From: DATLFA01 sp039934635
GTDB taxonomy: Bacteria > Actinomycetota > Acidimicrobiia > Acidimicrobiales > WLNW01
Assembly: GCA_039934635.1 (NCBI GenBank)
Contig: JBDTLT010000105.1
Span: 1-17,603 of the forward strand
Reading direction: 5' to 3'
Length of the DNA: 17,603 bases
The notes under the pieces were generated by a model, which searched no databases, was not told the DNA's origin, and worked only from the letters and a program-made list of their open reading frames with translations. A program made the translations under genes and the position numbers. Below, in pieces: positions 7,924-14,584 of the stretch. The stretch's first letter is position 1. The number at the start of each line of letters is the position of its first letter.

Positions 7924-8146
7924 GAGTTGGTCTCGGTGAATCGCCGGGCGGCGACCGACGATGCGCCGGGTGCGACACCTCGGCGTCGAGCATTATGCCG
8001 CCGACAACTTTGGAAAGGCTGCGGTCGTTAAGCGTTCAGTGCAACCCACGTTGTGGATGCAAGCTGTTGGACCACTTCGTGGCAGCACCCCCCGGCGTTT
8101 CACGAGCCCGTCGGGCCGCCCGGCGGGCGCGCCACCCAGGTCGGCG
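7924..8146. other. non-coding stretch beside gene scars
   Basis: No gene is supportable here. Together with the relics at 8147-8525 it forms about 620 bases without an intact gene. The only structure seen is a 16-base string at 7979-7994 that recurs exactly at 8336-8351, where it belongs to the end of the integrase relic. This hints at another very short scrap of the same recombinase gene or a rearrangement endpoint. Confidence 0.4.
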
Positions 8147-8296
8147 TCAGGTCCCGAGCAGAGTCCGGGCAAGGATCCCGTTCAGCGCAGCGAACGCCCG
8201 GTCGTGGCCCCAGCCGCAGTCAAACGCTCAGCGCGCGGTAGAAGTCGCTGCTCCGCGTGAGCGCCCACATGAGATCGGTGGCCTCGTCCCATCCGA
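8147..8296 (-). pseudogene. C-terminal relic of a TetR-like regulator, frameshifted
   Basis: The minus strand reads GWDEATDLMWALTRSSDFYRAL in one frame. After one frame change it continues as GWGHDRAFAALNGILARTLLGT to a stop at 8147-8149. The order, ATDLMWALTS-like then FYRAL then GWxxDR then a terminal leucine-rich helix, matches the C-terminal ligand-domain end of many actinobacterial TetR-family repressors. No DNA-binding half is present. The upstream edge runs straight into a fragment of the 79-aa accessory gene. I read it as a deletion scar with at least one further frameshift. The TetR call rests on remembered family patterns. Confidence 0.5.
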
Positions 8297-8338
8297 CTAC
8301 GACTTGCGTTACGACCCAACGGAGTCGGCGCTGATCTC
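8290..8338 (+). pseudogene. relic of the 79-aa accessory gene
   Basis: Bases 8291-8338 match 11352-11400, the 5' part of the intact 79-aa gene, at most positions, including the run coding for DYDLRYD. Small base losses break the frame soon after. The match stops where the integrase relic begins. In the decayed element the complete 79-aa gene also lies directly beside the integrase 3' end in the same orientation, so this scrap and its neighbour are a shrunken copy of that gene pair. Confidence 0.6.
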
Positions 8339-8340
8339 GG

Positions 8341-8525
8341 CGTCGAGCATTTGTGTCGCCATAAAGTGACGGAGATCGCGAAGACGAAGCCGGCGCAGAC
8401 CCGCACCGCGGCGGAGTCGTGCGAACAGTTTGGTGACCCGGCTCAGTTTCCACGCCGCGGCACCCTCGGTGTCGTCACTGAACACCAACCATCCGGATTC
8501 AGCACGGGGTGCTGCCCGTGCCGGG
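8341..8525 (-). pseudogene. C-terminal relic of a tyrosine recombinase (integrase)
   Basis: The minus strand encodes VFSDDTEGAAAWKLSRVTKL, then a LRLRDLRHFMATQMLDA block, closely matching the catalytic domain of the integrase at 11627-12754 (FSDDIDGATAWK, HDLRHFMATQMLDAG). The histidine of HxLR is changed to Arg. Upstream, LNPDGW lies in another frame, showing a frameshift near 8490. The end with the catalytic tyrosine is missing, replaced by the 79-aa gene scrap. It cannot be active. It is evidence of a third, almost erased copy of the element type found at 9.6-17.6 kb. Confidence 0.8.
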
Positions 8526-8543
8526 CTGCGGCGGTCGGCCCTC

Positions 8544-9389
8544 TCAGGCGGCAGGGAGTTGGGGGCCGCCCTCGCTGACCGTCAGGTGGCGCATCACCCG
8601 CCGGTGGTCCGGGTCGAACGGCTCCCGGCGATGGAACACCGACCAGTTCGACCAGACCGCGCAGTCGCCCTCCTGCCACTCGTGCTCGAACACGTTGCGC
8701 TCGTCGGTGGCCGCTGCGAACAGCACCGCGAGCAGTTCGGCGCTCGCCTCTGGTGAAAGGCCCAGCACGCTCCCGTCGAAGATGCCGACGTTGGGCCAAA
8801 GGCTCCGCTCGAGGGAGGGGAAGCGGGCCTGGACCACCGGGTGCACGACTGTGCGCAGCGACGCGAGGTGCTCCTCGCTCAGCTTGGCGTAGTCGAGGTC
8901 GCCCCGGAACGAGTAGCGCACCTCAAGGTGCTCGATGCGCTGCTGCAGCCCGGGGGCGAGCGACCGGTACGCGGCGTGCAAGTTGCAGAAACGGGTGTTC
9001 CCGCCCGAGGGCGGGACCTCAACGGCGTCAAGCACGATGAAGTCTGTCGCAGGCGCCTCGAAGTTCATGTCGGCGTGCCATTCGATGACCCCAGTGCCGC
9101 CTGTGCCGGTCACGCCATGGGCGTCCACGGTGTTCGACACGAGGTTGATCTCCTCGTAGTCGCGCAGGCGAGACAGGTCGGCAACGCTCGGTCGCAGCGG
9201 CCCCAGCCGCAGCCCGAACTCGCGGAAGGCCTCCGGGTCCGGCAGCTCATGGCCCCGAAGAACCAGGACCTTGTGCGCCGCCAGCGCGGCGAGGAGCTCG
9301 AGGCGCACGTCGTCACCGAGGCGCCGGTCGAAGCGCACGCCCCGCACCTCGGCGCCACACGGTGCATCGAACGGACGGATCTCGATCAT
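8544..9389 (-). CDS. TauD/TfdA-family Fe(II)/2-oxoglutarate dioxygenase
   Basis: A 281-aa non-haem iron oxygenase of the TauD/TfdA family, which hydroxylates small substrates (sulfonates, chloroacids, carnitine-type amines) using 2-oxoglutarate and O2. The iron triad is visible: H105 and D107 in EWHADMNF and H253 in VFHRREPF. R264, eleven residues after H253, is placed for the 2-oxoglutarate carboxylate. The N-terminal VLVLRGHELPDPEAF block is also typical. I chose ATG 9389, which begins the MIEIRPF strand and follows a GGGAG; an upstream in-frame extension has no family resemblance. It lies between two stretches of mobile DNA, so it may be cargo. Substrate is unknown. Confidence 0.9.
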   Translation of the reverse strand: MIEIRPFDAPCGAEVRGVRFDRRLGDDVRLELLAALAAHKVLVLRGHELPDPEAFREFGLRLGPLRPSVADLSRLRDYEEINLVSNTVDAHGVTGTGGTGVIEWHADMNFEAPATDFIVLDAVEVPPSGGNTRFCNLHAAYRSLAPGLQQRIEHLEVRYSFRGDLDYAKLSEEHLASLRTVVHPVVQARFPSLERSLWPNVGIFDGSVLGLSPEASAELLAVLFAAATDERNVFEHEWQEGDCAVWSNWSVFHRREPFDPDHRRVMRHLTVSEGGPQLPAA

Positions 9390-9650
9390 CGGCTCCCTGT
9401 TTGCGGCACCGCTACGAATGCAATGATCAATATAACGACGACCCGCGTCAGGCGAAGGGCCAGCAGATGCGGACGTAGCGCTCGCGACGGCGATTGCAGC
9501 CACGTATCGGCCGCCACCAAGTCCTCGAGTCGCACGTCATCAACCCATCGTTCGATCGCGCGCCTTGTCCGCGGGCGACACAAGTATCGTCCACGCTCCC
9601 TTCAATACATTCGAACGCGCGTTGATGGCTGCTCGGGGCTGTACGCGTGG

Positions 9651-10151
9651 TCAGCGCTCGAGTACGGCCGCCACGATCGCCGCGACTTCGCGATCCGGAA
9701 ATCCATGTCCTTTGCTCAGCGGTGAGCACGGCGTGTCTGCCAAATCAACCGACAACGCGACGAGATCGTCGGCACCCCTCTCGTTCCGCCGCCAATTGGC
9801 CATGAAGGCAAACTCGTTCATGCTGCCCAAAACACTGCGGTCACGCGTCTTGTCGTATGACACCTCACTCATCGCACCCACCTCCTGCAACACGAACGCA
9901 CTTGGCACGCCGATCGCTTCCAGGACGCGACCAAGCTGATCGGGGAATCTCCGGGCGAGCGTCGCCGCCGGAGCCAGCGCAACGAACACCGGCAACCGCG
10001 TCCGGTCGTTGACAAACAACGCAACGTGCGGCTTCCAGAACAACGCCGTCGCGTGCCAGTTCCCCAACGCGGTCGAGGGCCCATCGTCCGCCTCGACGAT
10101 CGGCTGCTTTACCCGATCGAGCAACTTCTTCGTCGCGCGGATCTTGTACAC
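9651..10151 (-). CDS. DUF6933-like protein, copy 1
   Basis: A 166-aa protein matching what I remember of the DUF6933 family of uncharacterised proteins on mobile DNA. Landmarks are ATKKLLDRV near the N-terminus, LGNWHATALFW, VALFVNDRTRLPVFV, APAATLARRFP, a central MSEVSYDKTRDRSVLGSMNE stretch, and DTPCSPLS near the end. Function is unknown. It differs from copy 2 at 14814 by about ten residues. I chose GTG 10151 because it aligns with the only possible start of copy 2; an ATG at 10202 would add 17 residues and overlap the upstream gene. It is last in a minus-strand operon after the XRE antitoxin and the 141-aa gene, 20 bp behind the latter. Confidence 0.8.
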   Translation of the reverse strand: MYKIRATKKLLDRVKQPIVEADDGPSTALGNWHATALFWKPHVALFVNDRTRLPVFVALAPAATLARRFPDQLGRVLEAIGVPSAFVLQEVGAMSEVSYDKTRDRSVLGSMNEFAFMANWRRNERGADDLVALSVDLADTPCSPLSKGHGFPDREVAAIVAAVLER

Positions 10152-10171
10152 GGCCCAAGTATCGTCCGTCG

Positions 10172-10597
10172 CTATCGCAGACTGCTCACGACGCTCATAC
10201 ATCTGCCCGAGCCCTTGCCTGCCTCGTTGGCTACGCGGGCGGCGGGTGTGCGCCGGGCGAGGAGGCGCCGGACTTCGCTGGGCTGTATCGGCAACAACTC
10301 GAGAACGACGATGGGATCGTCGTCGCTGACTTCGAAGTCCCACGCGATCACTTTGGCAATCCACGTTCCGAGCGCGCTGCCGATCACGACCGCTGATCCG
10401 GGCGTGACGACGCGGACGTCGCGTGCGCTGTGTAGGCGGGTCCAGATGTTGCCGGCGTCGTCTTCTCGGTGGGGGTCCGCTATCAAATCGACGCCGAGTT
10501 CGACTGCGTGTTCGTCGGGCGTGTGCTGCGACGCCAGGCGCTCAACGGTTTGCGCGTCGACGTTGGGAACGGTCCACGTTGCGTCAAGAGGCTTCAA
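10172..10597 (-). CDS. conserved element protein of unknown function, copy 1 (141 aa)
   Basis: I do not recognise this family. It is homologous to the 121-aa protein at 15449. The shared N-terminal pattern is VxRLAxxHxPD, GVDxIxDPHR and NxWTRLxxAR, only moderately alike between copies. The C-terminal 39 residues, starting AKVIAWDFEVSDDDP and ending ARRTPAA, are identical. Here the reading frame runs about 26 residues past the point where copy 2 stops, because of small insertions near 10240. It starts 33 bp after the antitoxin stop and ends 20 bp before DUF6933, so it sits inside a probable toxin-antitoxin operon. The fold looks like a small beta-rich domain; a binding or partner role is more likely than an enzyme. 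Confidence 0.75.
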   Translation of the reverse strand: MKPLDATWTVPNVDAQTVERLASQHTPDEHAVELGVDLIADPHREDDAGNIWTRLHSARDVRVVTPGSAVVIGSALGTWIAKVIAWDFEVSDDDPIVVLELLPIQPSEVRRLLARRTPAARVANEAGKGSGRCMSVVSSLR

Positions 10598-10630
10598 CGG
10601 GTCGCCTCCGGCGGTCCGCTGCGCGCCTGA

Positions 10631-10951
10631 TCAGCTGGGCGCGATCGACAGGCGCTCGTCGTCGAACACGGCGGTGATCTCGACTCGTCCACCGAGTGCT
10701 TCCACGTAACGCAGCAATGTCGAGAGGTGCAGATCGCGTTGATGCTCGAGACGCGACACACCCGACTGCGTCGTGTCGAGGGCCTCGGCGAGCGCTTCCT
10801 GGGTGATCTCGCGGGCTCGCCTCAGCTCCGCGAGCGAGTACTCGAGTTGCTCACGAAGCGCGGTGGCGCGCTCTGCGTCGACTCGAGCGCGACGGACGGG
10901 GTCGCGGTCGATGTCGGCCTGCAGCTGCCGATAGTTCTTCAGTTTCGCCAT
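10631..10951 (-). CDS. XRE/HigA-type antitoxin with helix-turn-helix
   Basis: A 106-aa DNA-binding protein. A charged N-terminal helix (about residues 8-35) is followed by a Cro/C1-type helix-turn-helix at about 40-92: LRRAREITQEALAEAL, then TTQSGVSRLEH as recognition helix, then LSTLLRYVEALGG and a final strand. This is the layout of HigA-like antitoxins paired with Gp49/HigB-type toxins. Its ATG overlaps by one base the stop of the broken toxin (TGATG), the usual toxin-first order. A GTG one codon upstream is an alternative start. The frame is intact although the toxin is not. It may now act only as an autoregulator of the downstream genes. Confidence 0.9.
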   Translation of the reverse strand: MAKLKNYRQLQADIDRDPVRRARVDAERATALREQLEYSLAELRRAREITQEALAEALDTTQSGVSRLEHQRDLHLSTLLRYVEALGGRVEITAVFDDERLSIAPS

Positions 10952-11233
10952 CACACACTTCCTTTGCCCTGATCGAGTTCCTCGAGATACTCATCGAGGA
11001 GGTCATCGGCTACCGGAACCATTCGTACGTACCACGCATTCCAGTCACCGGCCTTGTCGCCGCGATCAACAGGATCGCTTGGCGCAACGGATCGAACGCG
11101 AACAACACTCGCAGGGTACCGTCGCTCGACGCTCGCAGCTCTTTCATGTTGTGATGCCGCGACGTCGCGATGCGATCCACCGCAGGACGACCCACCATGC
11201 CTCGAACTGATCGGTGTACAACACTTCCCACAC
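10951..11233 (-). pseudogene. HigB/Gp49-family toxin, broken by a deletion and a frameshift
   Basis: Three pieces of a HigB-type RNase toxin appear in three reading frames. From GTG 11233 the first reads VWEVLYTDQFEAWW. After a jump near 11190 the second reads GRPAVDRIATSRHHNMKELR and RVLFAFDPLRQAILLIA. After a one-base loss near 11060 the third reads GDKAGDWNAWYVRM, then ADDLLDEYLEEL to a TGA at 10951-10953. The normal family has about 25-30 residues between the AWW-like segment and the GRP segment, so an internal piece is missing. The order and motifs are those of the Gp49-like family (mRNA interferases acting at the ribosome). It should yield no active toxin. Confidence 0.82.
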
Positions 11234-11327
11234 CGACCGAGGATAACACCAACGAACTATTACTGAAACGTGATATTGGCGCGCTCGCATGCCGGCCATC
11301 TCGACGCCTCGTCCAAACCGGGCGCTC

Positions 11328-11333
11328 TACAAT
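11328..11333 (+). promoter_or_regulatory. possible -10 box for a leaderless 79-aa gene
   Basis: TACAAT lies 7 nt before ATG 11341, the spacing expected when transcription starts at the start codon. It overlaps an alternative ATG at 11332, which argues for 11341 as the true start. No ribosome binding site is seen. The region from 11234 to here separates this gene from the divergent toxin operon. Confidence 0.4.
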
Positions 11334-11340
11334 GACCGCC

Positions 11341-11580
11341 ATGGACGGCGTATCCGACTACGACTTGCGTTACGACCCCAACGAGGTCGGCGGTGATCTC
11401 GTCGTCGAATGCTGGATCTCACAAAGCCCACGCGCCAACGACCCCTTCTTCGACCCGCAGCCCAGTGACTCGATACGCGTCGGCGACGACGAACTCGAGG
11501 CGCGCAAAGCCCGAGTCACGCAACGCGACGCCAACCGCGTGTGGGTCCAGTTCCAATTCGCGAACACCATCGACGCCTGA
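11341..11580 (+). CDS. 79-aa acidic accessory protein of unknown function
   Basis: A small, acidic protein I do not recognise by name. It has SDYDLRYDPNEVGG at the N-terminus, then a VECWISQSPRANDPFFDPQPSD segment spanning about residues 22-43, then VGDDELEARKARV and a final strand NRVWVQFQF. The strand pattern suggests a small beta-barrel-like domain. It is transcribed on the opposite strand to the operon and points into the 3' end of the integrase pseudogene, 46 bp away. A scrap of the same gene beside another integrase relic at 8290-8338 ties it to this element family. A role tied to the element is inferred from that linkage only. Confidence 0.7.
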   Translation: MDGVSDYDLRYDPNEVGGDLVVECWISQSPRANDPFFDPQPSDSIRVGDDELEARKARVTQRDANRVWVQFQFANTIDA

Positions 11581-11626
11581 CCGAACTCACTTGGCAGCCG
11601 ACCCACCCGGCGGCTCACCGCCGACA

Positions 11627-12754
11627 TCAGCTCGCTTGTTGCACGATCCGCCAGAGCGTTTGTGCCGCGGTCGCGTCGCCGCCGGGCACGGCATGGGCGT
11701 AGCGATCAAGCGTCGTCGACACACGGCGATGATCCAACCGCGGCGACACGACCGCGAGCGGCACGCCGGCATCGAGCATCTGTGTGGCCATGAAATGACG
11801 CAGATCGTGCAGACGGAACTGCCGTAGACCCGCGTCGTGTCGGACCCGCCTGAATGCCTTGGTGACCCGGTTCGGTTTCCACGCAGTGGCGCCGTCGATA
11901 TCGTCGGAGAAGAGGAACCCGTCGGGATCGAGCATCTCGCCAGCGCGAACACGGCAGCGCTGCGCGTGCTCGACCAACACGTCGACAGTGCCCGAGTCGA
12001 GGTCCACCGAGTGCCCTCGCTTTGTCTTCGTCGTCGTGAGTACCGGACCGTCCGGCCCTTCGACCCAGCCTGCACAAAACGCCAGGCGTCCACGGTCGAG
12101 ATCGACGTTGCGCCACCGCAGTCCCAACAGTTGCGCGCGTCGCGCACCGGTGAACGCAGCGACGACCAACAGCGCATGCAGCGCGGGATCTCGGCCACGG
12201 GCGTGGTCCAGCAATAGGCATAGTTCTTGCGGCGCAGGCGGTGTGAGCTCGGGCGCGACCGCGACGATTCGATGCGCCCGTTCCGCCGGGTTGTCCCAGA
12301 TCCATCCCCACCGCATCGCCTGACCCAGCGCGGCGCGCAACACGACATGTATCCGAGCAAGTGTTCCTGGCGCCAACGGTTGACCGCGCATCCCTCCACA
12401 GCGACGCAACGAGGCGTAGGCCGCGTCAATCCTGGCGGGCGTGAGATCCCCCACTGCGACGTCGCCGAGTCGAGGATGCAGATAACGATTCAGCACCGAC
12501 CGCGTCTGGCGGATCGTGGTCGGCGCCCACGTCGTTGACGCGATCGCGTACCACGCCCCCAACAGATCGCTCACCGGTGAACGCAAACCCGCCGCACTCG
12601 TCGATCTGACCGAGGTGACCATCGCGTCGAGCTCGCGCGGCGCGTCGGCCCGACTCCCCGGCACCGTCACCGACCGGTAGCGACGACGCTTCGTCTTCGG
12701 ATCAACTCCGACGAACACCTGAAGCTCTCACGAACCGATGCTGCGTTGACGCAT
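11627..12754 (-). pseudogene. tyrosine recombinase (integrase) with an early in-frame stop
   Basis: A phage-type integrase that would catalyse site-specific recombination at the tRNA-Gly att site. From GTG 12718 a 363-aa frame is open with all catalytic residues present in that numbering: R193 in TGARRAQLL, K231 or K233, H304 and R307 in HDLRH, H330 and Y340 in TTLDRYAH. Alignment with the intact integrase at 16305 shows the gene should start at ATG 12754. Eight codons later, at 12728-12730, TGA replaces the tryptophan codon of the homologous SWELRV segment. Restart at GTG 12718 would drop only 12 residues of the arm-binding domain, so residual activity is possible but unlikely to be regulated normally. 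An IS separates it from its att site. Confidence 0.85.
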
Positions 12755-12794
12755 CGAACCCCGCACAAGGCGAATCATCGGCGCGCCGAGACGA

Positions 12795-12811
12795 ATTTTG
12801 TGATGGGCAAA
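12795..12811 (+). repeat. direct repeat flanking the IS element, left copy
   Basis: A 17-base string (ATTTTGTGATGGGCAAA) that recurs exactly at 14504-14520 on the other side of the IS. It is best explained as the target-site duplication made on insertion. It contains one of the GATGGGCAA boxes found near the integrase starts. Seventeen bases is at the long end for IS481-type elements. Confidence 0.65.
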
Positions 12812-12875
12812 TGTCAAGTTCCGGTACCCGTGTTCCGTTTTGGCTCCGGTAGCTGTGTTCCATTTCGGTGGGGGT

Positions 12876-14315
12876 CTAGGCGGCGTTGCTGCGGTGGGGT
12901 CGTCCGCCGGGGTTGGCGAAGGCGCCGTTTTCTCGGGAGCGGTCGTGGCGGATGGGGTGCACGCGAATGATCTCGCCGCCGGAGGAGATTTCCACGACGT
13001 CGCCGACGATCGCGACTTGGACCTGTCGGCGCCGGTGCTTGCGGCCGACTTTGTAGCTGGTCCCGGCGAAGCTGATCGCCCCACCAGAATCGACCTTGCG
13101 GGTCACTGCTTGGCCGACGGTCGCTTGCCGCGGACGAGGCCGAACCGTCGAGCGTTTCGTTGACCGTTGCAGCGCTCCATGTTCTTTGTCGAGGCGGTGG
13201 CGCACGACATGCGTCGCGACCAACACACCGCGGTGATGAACATTCATCACGCTGGCGTCAACGCTGACTTCTACGGTCTCACCGCTAAGCCAGACGCCGA
13301 CCTTGTAGAGCTCCGCGGCGAAGCTGATCTTGCCGTTGCTGCCAACTTTGCGCGTCGTCACCGGCTCCACGATGAGTTCCCGCGCGTCATGGGGCTCGAT
13401 GCTGGCGAGACGGAAACGTTCCCACGGAACGACATCGCCGATGCCTTGATGACGGCGCTTGAAGTTGTACTCGTGCACCCACACATCGAGCTGTGATTGG
13501 GCGTCTTCGATCGACGCGAACACTTTGCCGTTGAGGAACTCGCGACGCAGCGTCTTATGCCAACGCTCGACCTTGCCCGTCGTCGTCGGCGACCTCGGCG
13601 TCGTCAAAATGTGTTTGATGCCGTTCTCCCGACAGATCCGATCGAACAACACCTCACCGGCGCCGGGCCCGAAACGACCAGTGAACACCTTGCCGTTGTC
13701 CGTCAACACCTGCTCGGGCACCCCATAGGTCCGCATCGCCTTCGCCAACGCATCACACGTCGGCCGCGCTGTCGCCCGCGCCACCACGTGCGCAGAGATC
13801 ACAAAACGAGAATGATCATCGATCCCCGACACGATCGATGCCTCTGACCCATCAGCGAGCTTCACCCCACCGACGATGTCCATCTGCCACAACTCCATCG
13901 CCCGGGCCCGTTCCCACCGCTTGTAATCGGCCTTCCTACGCCGCCGCGCGAACGGCTCGATCAAACCGTGGCGCACCAAACACCGATACACCGAACTACG
14001 ACCCGGCAACGGCGCCACACCACGAGCCTCCAACTGGAACAACAACGTCCGAGGACCCCACCCAGGATGCCCACGGCGCAACTCCACGATCAACGCCTCC
14101 ACCGCAGCCGGCGTCTGATGCGGACACGAATCCGGCTTCGACGGCTGATCCACCAACGCCGACAGGCCACCAGCCGCATACAGCCGCAACCAACGATGCA
14201 CACTCTGACGCGACACCCCATAGCGAACCGCGACCTCAGTCACGGTCACACCGTTGTTCAGCACCTCGAGCACCGCCTGATATCGCTGCTCCACCACACC
14301 GAGCTCCACCAACAC
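12876..14315 (-). CDS. IS481-family DDE transposase
   Basis: Transposase of 479 aa from GTG 14315, which follows GGAGGAGG at 14324-14331 with 8 nt spacing; upstream in-frame codons to 14357 are less likely. The N-terminus has a helix-turn-helix (VTEVAVRYGVSRQSVHRWL, about residues 25-43), then a second DNA-binding segment with HPGWGPRTL. The RNase-H-like rve domain follows with the acidic triad D146 (LWQMD), D206 (LTDNGKVF) and E250 (GKVERWHKT). An insertion between the last two (GRFGPGAGEVLFDR) is usual for this subgroup. The C-terminal third holds two repeated beta segments, TRKVGSNGKISFAAELYKVG and TRKVDSGGAISFAGTSYKVG. The frame is intact, so the IS may be active. Confidence 0.95.
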   Translation of the reverse strand: MLVELGVVEQRYQAVLEVLNNGVTVTEVAVRYGVSRQSVHRWLRLYAAGGLSALVDQPSKPDSCPHQTPAAVEALIVELRRGHPGWGPRTLLFQLEARGVAPLPGRSSVYRCLVRHGLIEPFARRRRKADYKRWERARAMELWQMDIVGGVKLADGSEASIVSGIDDHSRFVISAHVVARATARPTCDALAKAMRTYGVPEQVLTDNGKVFTGRFGPGAGEVLFDRICRENGIKHILTTPRSPTTTGKVERWHKTLRREFLNGKVFASIEDAQSQLDVWVHEYNFKRRHQGIGDVVPWERFRLASIEPHDARELIVEPVTTRKVGSNGKISFAAELYKVGVWLSGETVEVSVDASVMNVHHRGVLVATHVVRHRLDKEHGALQRSTKRSTVRPRPRQATVGQAVTRKVDSGGAISFAGTSYKVGRKHRRRQVQVAIVGDVVEISSGGEIIRVHPIRHDRSRENGAFANPGGRPHRSNAA

Positions 14316-14399
14316 GATGACGACCTCCTCCAGCTCGACAACGACCAAAGTCGCCACCAGCGAAGAAGGCTCAGCACCACCAAGCGCGGACCCTCACCT

Positions 14400-14503
14400 G
14401 GAACACACCTACCGGAGCCACTGTCACCCAGGTACCGGAACCCGTCCCAAAACTGTCACACACCAACCGGAGCCAACATGGAAAGCATCTACCGGGACAG
14501 CAC
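14400..14503 (+). repeat. doubled right end of the IS element
   Basis: Two tandem copies of a ~45-base end unit, 14400-14443 and about 14458-14502. Read on the minus strand, both carry CCGGTA followed by TGGCTCCGGT and TGTGT. The inner copy matches the left-end segment 12841-12861 at 20 of 21 bases; the outer copy is more diverged. They are probably transposase binding sites. Confidence 0.6.
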
Positions 14504-14520
14504 ATTTTGTGATGGGCAAA
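14504..14520 (+). repeat. direct repeat flanking the IS element, right copy
   Basis: Exact repeat of 12795-12811, taken as the right-hand target-site duplication. Joining the two flanks across the IS restores a sequence alignable with the region upstream of the intact integrase at 17.45 kb. Confidence 0.65.
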
Positions 14521-14540
14521 CCGATGGGCATGATGGGCAA
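14511..14540 (+). promoter_or_regulatory. three GATGGGCA boxes, likely integrase arm sites
   Basis: GATGGGCAA-type boxes start at 14511, 14523 and 14532, between the integrase and its att repeat. Three similar boxes occupy the same place in the intact element (17454-17484). Direct repeats of this size between an integrase gene and its core att site are typical of arm-type binding sites of tyrosine recombinases. Function is inferred. Confidence 0.5.
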
Positions 14541-14584
14541 CGCCCGCCCCAACCAGCGGTGAGATTTAGTCCCTGACCAGCACT

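Larger units (their letters stand above)
12812..14503. mobile_element. IS481-family insertion sequence
   Basis: About 1.7 kb holding a single transposase gene and flanked by a 17-base direct repeat. The left end begins TGTCAAGTTCCGGTACCCG and continues to TTGGCTCCGGTAGCTGTGTT, ending about 12861. The right end, read inward on the minus strand, starts near TGCTGTCCCGGTAG and also carries TTGGCTCCGGT and TGTGT, so the ends are imperfect inverted repeats. A second, better-matching copy of the same ~45-base unit sits just inside the right end at 14400-14443. The element lies between the integrase pseudogene and its att site. Exact ends are uncertain by one or two bases. Confidence 0.8.

Noticed and set aside
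7979..7994. Sixteen-base repeat shared with 8336-8351
   Set aside because: The flanking bases do not extend the match convincingly, so a further integrase fragment is not supportable from this alone.
10152..10364. N-terminal extension of DUF6933 copy 1 to 10202 or 10364
   Set aside because: Copy 2 has an in-frame TAG at the corresponding place, and the extension overlaps the 141-aa gene in another frame.
12755..13084. Minus-strand open frame running from the IS into the integrase N-terminus
   Set aside because: It joins out-of-frame transposase sequence to the first integrase codons and reflects the IS insertion, not a fusion gene.
12812..14503. CRISPR-like or integron-like array in the repeated region
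   Set aside because: The repeats are end units of one IS, not evenly spaced repeats with unique spacers or attC-like hairpins.
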